Source of the DNA: Diprion similis
Lineage: Eukaryota; Arthropoda; Insecta; Hymenoptera; Diprionidae
DNA length: 64,000 nt
Direction: 5' to 3'
Assembly: GCF_021155765.1 (NCBI RefSeq)
Contig: NC_060115.1
Span: 6,366,493 to 6,430,492, forward strand
Positions 1-12,000 of this stretch are shown here, one piece after another. A program made the translations under genes and the position numbers. The notes beneath the pieces are model-generated. The model had not been told where the DNA came from and made no database searches. It saw nothing but the letters and a program-made list of their open reading frames with translations. The stretch's first letter is position 1; every line of letters begins with the position of its first letter.

Positions 1-3000
1 AAATTTTCGGCTCCAAAAATCGCAAAAAAAGTAAGGTTGACCCCTTTGGATTTTCGACGAAAATTTCGACCATTTTGAAAAGTGCTGCAATTAATTCTGT
101 AGGGCACTATTCCGACGTAATTTTGCGAGAGAAATCGATTGAGCGCAGTCCCAATACGCTGCGAGCAACGGATCAAAAGTTACAGCCGAAAAACTGCAGA
201 TTTTCATCGTCATTTCTCTGCTGTTGTTCCTACGCTCTTTTTAATGTGTTTTTTGAGTTCCTGGGGTCCCAATTAGTCAAGAAACGGTCATACAAATCAA
301 TTCGGAGACCAGAAATTTTCGGCTCCAAAAATCGCAAAAAAAGTAAGGTTGACCCCTTTGGATTTTCGACGAAAATTTCGACCATTTTGAAAAGTGCTGC
401 AATTAATTCTGTAGGGCACTATTCCGACGTAATTTTGCGAGAGAAATCGATTGAGCGCAGTCCCAATACGCTGCGAGCAACGGATCAAAAGTTACAGCCG
501 AAAAACTGCAGATTTTCATCGTCATTTCTCTGCTGTTGTTCCTACGCTCTTTTTAATGTGTTTTTTGAGTTCCTGGGGTCCCAATTAGTCAAGAAACGGT
601 CATACAAATCAATTCGGAGACCAGAAATTTTCGGCTCCAAAAATCGCAAAAAAAGTAAGGTTAACCCCTTTGGATTTTTGACGAAAATTTCGACCATTTT
701 GAAAAGTGCTGCAATTAATTCTGTAGGGCACTATTCCGACGTAATTTTGCGAGAGAAATCGATTGAGCGCAGTCCCAATACGCTGCGAGAAACGGATCAA
801 AAGTTACAGCCGAAAAACTGCAGATTTTCATCGTCATTTCTCTGCTGTTGTTCCTACGCTCTTTTTAATGTGTTTTTTGAGTTCCTGGGGTCCCAATTAG
901 TCAAGAAACGGTCATACAAATCAATTCGGAGACCAGAAATTTTCGGCTCCAAAAATCGCAAAAAAAGTAAGGTTAACCCCTTTGGATTTTTGACGAAAAT
1001 TTCGACCATTTTGAAAAGTGCTGCAATTAATTCTGTAGGGCACTATTCCGACGTAATTTTGCGAGAGAAATCGATTGAGCGCAGTCCCAATACGCTGCGA
1101 GAAACGGATCAAAAGTTACAGCCGAAAAACTGCAGATTTTCATCGTCATTTCTCTGCTGTTGTTCCTACGCTCTTTTTAATGTGTTTTTTGAGTTCCTGG
1201 GGTCCCAATTAGTCAAGAAACGGTCATACAAATCAATTCGGAGACCAGAAATTTTCGGCTCCAAAAATCGCAAAAAAAGTAAGGTTAACCCCTTTGGATT
1301 TTTGACGAAAATTTCGACCATTTTGAAAAGTGCTGCAATTAATTCTGTAGGGCACTATTCCGACGTAATTTTGCGAGAGAAATCGATTGAGCGCAGTCCC
1401 AATACGCTGCGAGAAACGGATCAAAAGTTACAGCCGAAAAACTGCAGATTTTCATCGTCATTTCTCTGCTGTTGTTCCTACGCTCTTTTTAATGTGTTTT
1501 TTGAGTTCCTGGGGTCCCAATTAGTCAAGAAACGGTCATACAAATCAATTCGGAGACCAGAAATTTTCGGCTCCAAAAATCGCAAAAAAAGTAAGGTTAA
1601 CCCCTTTGGATTTTTGACGAAAATTTCGACCATTTTGAAAAGTGCTGCAATTAATTCTGTAGGGCACTATTCCGACGTAATTTTGCGAGAGAAATCGATT
1701 GAGCGCAGTCCCAATACGCTGCGAGAAACGGATCAAAAGTTACAGCCGAAAAACTGCAGATTTTCATCGTCATTTCTCTGCTGTGTTCCTACGCTCTTTT
1801 TAATGTGTTTTTTGAGTTCCTGGGGTCCCAATTAGTCAAGAAACGGTCATACAAATCAATTCGGAGACCAGAAATTTTCGGCCCCAAAAATCGCAAAAAA
1901 AGTAAGGTTAACCCCTTTGGATTTTTGACGAAAATTTCGACCATTTTGAAAAGTGCTGCAATTAATTCTGTAGGGCACTATTCCGACGTAATTTTGCGAG
2001 AGAAATCGATTGAGCGCAGTCCCAATACGCTGCGAGAAACGGATCAAAAGTTACAGCCGAAAAACTGCAGATTTTCATCGTCATTTCTCTGCTGTTGTTC
2101 CTACGCTCTTTTTAATGTGTTTTTTGAGTTCCTGGGGTCCCAATTAGTCAAGAAACGGTCATACAAATCAATTCGGAGACCAGAAATTTTCGGCTCCAAA
2201 AATCGCAAAAAAAGTAAGGTTAACCCCTTTGGATTTTTGACGAAAATTTCGACCATTTTGAAAAGTGCTGCAATTAATTCTGTAGGGCACTATTCCGACG
2301 TAATTTTGCGAGAGAAATCGATTGAGCGCAGTCCCAATACGCTGCGAGAAACGGATCAAAAGTTACAGCCGAAAAACTGCAGATTTTCATCGTCATTTCT
2401 CTGCTGTTGTTCCTACGCTCTTTTTAATGTGTTTTTTGAGTTCCTGGGGTCCCAATTAGTCGAGAAACGGTCATACAAATCAATTCGGAGACCAGAAATT
2501 TTCGGCTCCAAAAATCGCAAAAAAAGTAAGGTTAACCCCTTTGGATTTTTGACGAAAATTTCGACCATTTTGAAAAGTGCTGCAATTAATTCTGTAGGGC
2601 ACTATTCCGACGTAATTTTGCGAGAGAAATCGATTGAGCGCAGTCCCAATACGCTGCGAGAAACGGATCAAAAGTTACAGCCGAAAAACTGCAGATTTTC
2701 ATCGTCATTTCTCTGCTGTTGTTCCTACGCTCTTTTTAATGTGTTTTTTGAGTTCCTGGGGTCCCAATTAGTCAGGAAACGGTCATACAAATCAATTCGG
2801 AGACCAGAAATTTTCGGCTCCAAAAATCGCAAGAAAAGTAAGGTTAACCCCTTTGGATTTTTGACGAAAATTTCGACTATTTTGAAAAGTGCTGCAATTA
2901 ATTCTGTAGGCCACTATTCCGACGTAATTTTGCGAGAGAAATCGATTGAGCGCAGTCCCAATACGCTGCGAGAAACGGATCAAAAGTTACAGCCGAAAAA

Positions 3001-6000
3001 CTGCAGATTTTCATCGTCATTTCTCTGCTGTTGTTCCTACGCTCTTTTTAATGTGTTTTTTGAGTTCCTGGGGTCCCAATTAGTCAAGAAACGGTCATAC
3101 AAATCAATTCGGAGACCAGAAATTTTCGGCTCCAAAAATCGCAAAAAAAGTAAGGTTAACCCCTTTGGATTTTTGACGAAAATTTCGATCATTTTGAAAA
3201 GTGCTGCAATTAATTCTGTAGGGCACTATTTCGACGTAATTTTGCGAGAGAAATCGATTGAGCGCAGTCCCAATACGCTGCGAGAAACGGATCAAAAGTT
3301 ACAGCCGAAAAACTGCAGATTTTCATCGTCATTTCTCTGCTGTTGTTCCTACGCTCTTTTTAATGTGTTTTTTGAGTTCCTGGGGTCCCAATTAGTCAAG
3401 AAACGGTCATACAAATCAATTCGGAGACCAGAAATTTTCGGCTCCAAAAATCGCAAAAAAAGTAAGGTTAACCCCTTTGGATTTTTGACGAAAATTTCGA
3501 CTATTTTGGAAAGTGCTGCAATTAATTCTGTAGGGCACTATTCCGACGTAATTTTGCGAGAGAAATCGATTGAGCGCAGTCCCAATACGCTGCGAGAAAC
3601 GGATCAAAAGTTACAGCCGAAAAACTGCAGATTTTCATCGTCATTTCTCTGCTGTTGTTCCTACGCTCTTTTTGATGTGTTTTTTGAGTTCCTGGGGTCC
3701 CAATTAGTCAAGAAACGGTCATACAAATCAATTCGGAGACCAGAAATTTTCGGCTCCAAAAATCGCAAAAAAAGTAAGGTTAACCCCTTTGGATTTTTGA
3801 CGAAAATTTCGACCATTTTGAAAAGTGCTGCAATTAATTCTGTAGGGCACTATTCCGACGTGATTTTGCGAGAGAAATCGATTGAGCGCAGTCCCAATAC
3901 GCTGCGAGAAACGGATCAAAAGTTACAGTCGAAAAACTGCAGATTTTCATCGTCATTTCTCTGCTGTTGTTCCTACGCTCTTTTTAATGTGTTTTTTGAG
4001 TTCCTGGGGTCCCAATTAGTCAAGAAACGGTCATACAAATCAATTCGGAGACCAGAAATTTTCGGCTCCAAAAATCGCAAAAAAAGTAAGGTTAACCCCT
4101 TTGGATTTTTGACGAAAATTTCGACCATTTTGAAAAGTGCTGCAATTAATTCTGTAGGGCACTATTCCGACGTAATTTTGCGAGAGAAATCGATTGAGCG
4201 CAGTCCCAATACGCTGCGAGAAACGGATCAAAAGTTACAGCCGAAAAACTGCAGATTTTCATCGTCATTTCTCTGCTGTTGTTCCTACGCTCTTTTTAAT
4301 GTGTTTTTTGAGTTCCTGGGGTCCCAATTAGTCAAGAAACGGTCATACAAATCAATTCGGAGACCAGAAATTTTCGGCTCCAAAAATCGCAAAAAAAGTA
4401 AGGTTGACCCCTTTGGATTTTCGACGAAAATTTCGACCATTTTGAAAAGTGCTGCAATTAATTCTGTAGGGCACTATTCCGACGTAATTTTGCGAGAGAA
4501 ATCGATTGAGCGCAGTCCCAATACGCTGCGAGCAACGGATCAAAAGTTACAGCCGAAAAACTGCAGATTTTCATCGTCATTTCTCTGCTGTTGTTCCTAC
4601 GCTCTTTTTAATGTGTTTTTTGAGTTCCTGGGGTCCCAATTAGTCAAGAAACGGTCATACAAATCAATTCGGAGACCAGAAATTTTCGGCTCCAAAAATC
4701 GCAAAAAAAGTAAGGTTAACCCCTTTGGATTTTTGACGAAAATTTCGACCATTTTGAAAAGTGCTGCAATTAATTCTGTAGGGCACTATTCCGACGTAAT
4801 TTTGCGAGAGAAATCGATTGAGCGCAGTCCCAATACGCTGCGAGAAACGGATCAAAAGTTACAGCCGAAAAACTGCAGATTTTCATCGTCATTTCTCTGC
4901 TGTTGTTCCTACGCTCTTTTTAATGTGTTTTTTGAGTTCCTGGGGTCCCAATTAGTCAAGAAACGGTCATACAAATCAATTCGGAGACCAGAAATTTTCG
5001 GCTCCAAAAATCGCAAAAAAAGTAAGGTTAACCCCTTTGGATTTTTGACGAAAATTTCGACCATTTTGAAAAGTGCTGCAATTAATTCTGTAGGGCACTA
5101 TTCCGACGTAATTTTGCGAGAGAAATCGATTGAGCGCAGTTCCAATACGCTGCGAGAAACGGATCAAAAGTTACAGCCGAAAAACTGCAGATTTTCATCG
5201 TCATTTCTCTGCTGTTGTTCCTACGCTCTTTTTAATGTGTTTTTTGAGTTCCTGGGGTCCCAATTAGTCAAGAAACGGTCATACAAATCAATTCGGAGAC
5301 CAGAAATTTTCGGCTCCAAAAATCGCAAAAAAAGTAAGGTTAACCCCTTTGGATTTTTGACGAAAATTTCGACCATTTTGAAAAGTGCTGCAATTAATTC
5401 TGTAGGGCACTATTCCGACGTAATTTTGCGAGAGAAATCGATTGAGCGCAGTCCCAATACGCTGCGAGAAACGGATCAAAAGTTACAGCCGAAAAACTGC
5501 AGATTTTCATCGTCATTTCTCTGCTGTTGTTCCTACGCTCTTTTTAATGTGTTTTTTGAGTTCCTGGGGTCCCAATTAGTCAAGAAACGGTCATACAAAT
5601 CAATTCGGAGACCAGAAATTTTCGGCTCCAAAAATCGCAAAAAAAGTAAGGTTGACCCCTTTGGATTTTCGACGAAAATTTCGACCATTTTGAAAAGTGC
5701 TGCAATTAATTCTGTAGGGCACTATTCCGACGTAATTTTGCGAGAGAAATCGATTGAGCGCAGTCCCAATACGCTGCGAGAAACGGATCAAAAGTTACAG
5801 CCGAAAAACTGCAGATTTTCATCGTCATTTCTCTGCTGTTGTTCCTACGCTCTTTTTAATGTGTTTTTTGAGTTCCTGGGGTCCCAATTAGTCAAGAAAC
5901 GGTCATACAAATCAATTCGGAGACCAGAAATTTTCGGCTCCAAAAATCGCAAAAAAAGTAAGGTTAACCCCCTTGGATTTTTGACGAAAATTTCGACCAT

Positions 6001-9000
6001 TTTGAAAAGTGCTGCAATTAATTCTGTAGGGCACTATTCCGACGTAATTTTGCGAGAGAAATCGATTGAGCGCAGTCCCAATACGCTGCGAGAAACGGAT
6101 CAAAAGTTACAGCCGAAAAACTGCAGATTTTCATCGTCATTTCTCTGCTGTTGTTCCTACGCTCTTTTTAATGTGTTTTTTGAGTTCCTGGGGTCCCAAT
6201 TAGTCAAGAAACGGTCATACAAATCAATTCGGAGACCAGAAATTTTCGGCTCCAAAAATCGCAAAAAAGTAAGGTTGACCCCTTTGGATTTTTGACGAAA
6301 ATTTCGACCATTTTGAAAAGTGCTGCAATTAATTCTGTAGGGCACTATTCCGACGTAATTTTGCGAGAGAAATCGATTGAGCGCAGTCCCAATACGCTGC
6401 GAGAAACGGATCAAAAGTTACAGCCGAAAAACTGCAGATTTTCATCGTCATTTCTCTGCTGTTGTTCCTACGCTCTTTTTGATGTGTTTTTTGAGTTCCT
6501 GGGGTCCCAATTAGTCAAGAAACGGTCATACAAATCAATTCGGAGACCAGAAATTTTTGGCTCCAAAAATCGCAAAAAAAGTAAGGTTAACCCCTTTGGA
6601 TTTTTGACGAAAATTTCGACCATTTTGAAAAGTGCTGCAATTAATTCTGTAGGGCACTATTCCGACGTGATTTTGCGAGAGAAATCGATTGAGCGCAGTC
6701 CCAATACGCTGCGAGAAACGGATCAAAAGTTACAGCCGAAAAACTGCAGATTTTCATCGTCATTTCTCTGCTGTTGTTCCTACGCTCTTTTTAATGTGTT
6801 TTTTGAGTTCCTGGGGTCCCAATTAGTCAAGAAACGGTCATACAAATCAATTCGGAGACCAGAAATTTTCGGCTCCAAAAATCGCAAAAAAAGTAAGGTT
6901 AACCCCTTTGGATTTTTGACGAAAATTTCGACCATTTTGAAAAGTGCTGCAATTAATTCTGTAGGGCACTATTCCGACGTAATTTTGCGAGAGAAATCGA
7001 TTGAGCGCAGTCCCAATACGCTGCGAGAAACGGATCAAAAGTTACAGCCGAAAAACTGCAGATTTTCATCGTCATTTCTCTGCTGTTGTTCCTACGCTCT
7101 TTTTAATGTGTTTTTTGAGTTCCTGGGGTCCCAATTAGTCAGGAAACGGTCATACAAATCAATTCGGAGACCAGAAATTTTCGGCTCCAAAAATCGCAAA
7201 AAAAGTAAGGTTAACCCCTTTGGATTTTTGACGAAAATTTCGACCATTTTGAAAAGTGCTGCAATTAATTCTGTAGGGCACTATTCCGACGTAATTTTGC
7301 GAGAGAAATCGATTGAGCGCAGTCCCAATACGCTGCGAGAAACGGATCAAAAGTTACAGCCGAAAAACTGCAGATTTTCATCGTCATTTCTCTGCTGTTG
7401 TTCCTACGCTCTTTTTAATGTGTTTTTTGAGTTCCTGGGGTCCCAATTAGTCAAGAAACGGTCATACAAATCAATTCGGAGACCAGAAATTTTCGGCTCC
7501 AAAAATCGCAAAAAAAGTAAGGTTAACCCCTTTGGATTTTTGACGAAAATTTCGACCATTTTGAAAAGTGCTGCAATTAATTCTGTAGGGCACTATTCCG
7601 ACGTAATTTTGCGAGAGAAATCGATTGAGCGCAGTCCCAATACGCTGCGAGAAACGGATCAAAAGTTACAGCCGAAAAACTGCAGATTTTCATCGTCATT
7701 TCTCTGCTGTTGTTCCTACGCTCTTTTTAATGTGTTTTTTGAGTTCCTGGGGTCCCAATTAGTCAAGAAACGGTCATACAAATCAATTCGGAGACCAGAA
7801 ATTTTCGGCTCCAAAAATCGCAAAAAAAGTAAGGTTGACCCCTTTGGATTTTCGACGAAAATTTCGACCATTTTGAAAAGTGCTGCAATTAATTCTGTAG
7901 GGCACTATTCCGACGTAATTTTGCGAGAGAAATCGATTGAGCGCAGTCCCAATACGCTGCGAGAAACGGATCAAAAGTTACAGCCGAAAAACTGCAGATT
8001 TTCATCGTCATTTCTCTGCTGTTGTTCCTACGCTCTTTTTAATGTGTTTTTTGAGTTCCTGGGGTCCCAATTAGTCAAGAAACGGTCATACAAATCAATT
8101 CGGAGACCAGAAATTTTCGGCTCCAAAAATCGCAAAAAAAGTAAGGTTAACCCCCTTGGATTTTTGACGAAAATTTCGACCATTTTGAAAAGTGCTGCAA
8201 TTAATTCTGTAGGGCACTATTCCGACGTAATTTCGCGAGAGAAATCGATTGAGCGCAGTCCCAATACGCTGCGAGAAACGGATCAAAAGTTACAGCCGAA
8301 AAACTGCAGATTTTCATCGTCATTTCTCTGCTGTTGTTCCTACGCTCTTTTTAATGTGTTTTTTGAGTTCCTGGGGTCCCAATTAGTCAAGAAACGGTCA
8401 TACAAATCAATTCGGAGACCAGAAATTTTCGGCTCCAAAAATCGCAAAAAAGTAAGGTTAACCCCTTTGGATTTTTGACGAAAATTTCGACCATTTTGAA
8501 AAGTGCTGCAATTAATTCTGTAGGGCACTATTCCGACGTAATTTTGCGAGAGAAATCGATTGAGCGCAGTCCCAATACGCTGCGAGAAACGGATCAAAAG
8601 TTACAGCCGAAAAACTGCAGATTTTCATCGTCATTTCTCTGCTGTTGTTCCTACGCTCTTTTTGATGTGTTTTTTGAGTTCCTGGGGTCCCAATTAGTCA
8701 AGAAACGGTCATACAAATCAATTCGGAGACCAGAAATTTTTGGCTCCAAAAATCGCAAAAAAAGTAAGGTTAACCCCTTTGGATTTTTGACGAAAATTTC
8801 GACCATTTTGAAAAGTGCTGCAATTAATTCTGTAGGGCACTATTCCGACGTGATTTTGCGAGAGAAATCGATTGAGCGCAGTCCCAATACGCTGCGAGAA
8901 ACGGATCAAAAGTTACAGCCGAAAAACTGCAGATTTTCATCGTCATTTCTCTGCTGTTGTTCCTACGCTCTTTTTAATGTGTTTTTTGAGTTCCTGGGGT

Positions 9001-12000
9001 CCCAATTAGTCAAGAAACGGTCATACAAATCAATTCGGAGACCAGAAATTTTCGGCTCCAAAAATCGCAAAAAAAGTAAGGTTAACCCCTTTGGATTTTT
9101 GACGAAAATTTCGACCATTTTGAAAAGTGCTGCAATTAATTCTGTAGGGCACTATTCCGACGTAATTTTGCGAGAGAAATCGATTGAGCGCAGTCCCAAT
9201 ACGCTGCGAGAAACGGATCAAAAGTTACAGCCGAAAAACTGCAGATTTTCATCGTCATTTCTCTGCTGTTGTTCCTACGCTCTTTTTAATGTGTTTTTTG
9301 AGTTCCTGGGGTCCCAATTAGTCAAGAAACGGTCATACAAATCAATTCGGAGACCAGAAATTTTCGGCTCCAAAAATCGCAAAAAAAGTAAGGTTAACCC
9401 CTTTGGATTTTTGACGAAAATTTCGACCATTTTGAAAAGTGCTGCAATTAATTCTGTAGGGCACTATTCCGACGTAATTTTGCGAGAGAAATCGATTGAG
9501 CGCAGTCCCAATACGCTGCGAGAAACGGATCAAAAGTTACAGCCGAAAAACTGCAGATTTTCATCGTCATTTCTCTGCTGTTGTTCCTACGCTCTTTTTA
9601 ATGTGTTTTTTGAGTTCCTGGGGTCCCAATTAGTCAGGAAACGGTCATACAAATCAATTCGGAGACCAGAAATTTTCGGCTCCAAAAATCGCAAAAAAAG
9701 TAAGGTTAACCCCTTTGGATTTTTGACGAAAATTTCGACTATTTTGAAAAGTGCTGCAATTAATTCTGTAGGCCACTATTCCGACGTAATTTTGCGAGAG
9801 AAATCGATTGAGCGCAGTCCCAATACGCTGCGAGAAACGGATCAAAAGTTACAGCCGAAAAACTGCAGATTTTCATCGTCATTTCTCTGCTGTTGTTCCT
9901 ACGCTCTTTTTAATGTGTTTTTTGAGTTCCTGGGGTCCCAATTAGTCAAGAAACGGTCATACAAATCAATTCGGAGACCAGAAATTTTCGGCTCCAAAAA
10001 TCGCAAAAAAAGTAAGGTTAACCCCTTTGGATTTTTGACGAAAATTTCGACCATTTTGAAAAGTGCTGCAATTAATTCTGTAGGGCACTATTTCGACGTA
10101 ATTTTGCGAGAGAAATCGATTGAGCGCAGTCCCAATACGCTGCGAGAAACGGATCAAAAGTTACAGCCGAAAAACTGCAGATTTTCATCGTCATTTCTCT
10201 GCTGTTGTTCCTACGCTCTTTTTAATGTGTTTTTTGAGTTCCTGGGGTCCCAATTAGTCAAGAAACGGTCATACAAATCAATTCGGAGACCAGAAATTTT
10301 CGGCTCCAAAAATCGCAAAAAAAGTAAGGTTAACCCCTTTGGATTTTTGACGAAAATTTCGACTATTTTGGAAAGTGCTGCAATTAATTCTGTAGGGCAC
10401 TATTCCGACGTAATTTTGCGAGAGAAATCGATTGAGCGCAGTCCCAATACGCTGCGAGAAACGGATCAAAAGTTACAGCCGAAAAACTGCAGATTTTCAT
10501 CGTCATTTCTCTGCTGTTGTTCCTACGCTCTTTTTGATGTGTTTTTTGAGTTCCTGGGGTCCCAATTAGTCAAGAAACGGTCATACAAATCAATTCGGAG
10601 ACCAGAAATTTTCGGCTCCAAAAATCGCAAAAAAAGTAAGGTTAACCCCTTTGGATTTTTGACGAAAATTTCGACCATTTTGAAAAGTGCTGCAATTAAT
10701 TCTGTAGGGCACTATTCCGACGTGATTTTGCGAGAGAAATCGATTGAGCGCAGTCCCAATACGCTGCGAGAAACGGATCAAAAGTTACAGCCGAAAAACT
10801 GCAGATTTTCATCGTCATTTCTCTGCTGTTGTTCCTACGCTCTTTTTAATGTGTTTTTTGAGTTCCTGGGGTCCCAATTAGTCAAGAAACGGTCATACAA
10901 ATCAATTCGGAGACCAGAAATTTTCGGCTCCAAAAATCGCAAAAAAAGTAAGGTTAACCCCTTTGGATTTTTGACGAAAATTTCGACCATTTTGAAAAGT
11001 GCTGCAATTAATTCTGTAGGGCACTATTCCGACGTAATTTTGCGAGAGAAATCGATTGAGCGCAGTCCCAATACGCTGCGAGAAACGGATCAAAAGTTAC
11101 AGCCGAAAAACTGCAGATTTTCATCGTCATTTCTCTGCTGTTGTTCCTACGCTCTTTTTAATGTGTTTTTTGAGTTCCTGGGGTCCCAATTAGTCAAGAA
11201 ACGGTCATACAAATCAATTCGGAGACCAGAAATTTTCGGCTCCAAAAATCGCAAAAAAAGTAAGGTTGACCCCTTTGGATTTTCGACGAAAATTTCGACC
11301 ATTTTGAAAAGTGCTGCAATTAATTCTGTAGGGCACTATTCCGACGTAATTTTGCGAGAGAAATCGATTGAGCGCAGTCCCAATACGCTGCGAGCAACGG
11401 ATCAAAAGTTACAGCCGAAAAACTGCAGATTTTCATCGTCATTTCTCTGCTGTTGTTCCTACGCTCTTTTTAATGTGTTTTTTGAGTTCCTGGGGTCCCA
11501 ATTAGTCAAGAAACGGTCATACAAATCAATTCGGAGACCAGAAATTTTCGGCTCCAAAAATCGCAAAAAAAGTAAGGTTAACCCCTTTGGATTTTTGACG
11601 AAAATTTCGACCATTTTGAAAAGTGCTGCAATTAATTCTGTAGGGCACTATTCCGACGTAATTTTGCGAGAGAAATCGATTGAGCGCAGTCCCAATACGC
11701 TGCGAGAAACGGATCAAAAGTTACAGCCGAAAAACTGCAGATTTTCATCGTCATTTCTCTGCTGTTGTTCCTACGCTCTTTTTAATGTGTTTTTTGAGTT
11801 CCTGGGGTCCCAATTAGTCAAGAAACGGTCATACAAATCAATTCGGAAACCAGAAATTTTCGGCTCCAAAAATCGCAAAAAAAGTAAGGTTAACCCCTTT
11901 GGATTTTTGACGAAAATTTCGACCATTTTGAAAAGTGCTGCAATTAATTCTGTAGGGCACTATTCCGACGTAATTTTGCGAGAGAAATCGATTGAGCGCA

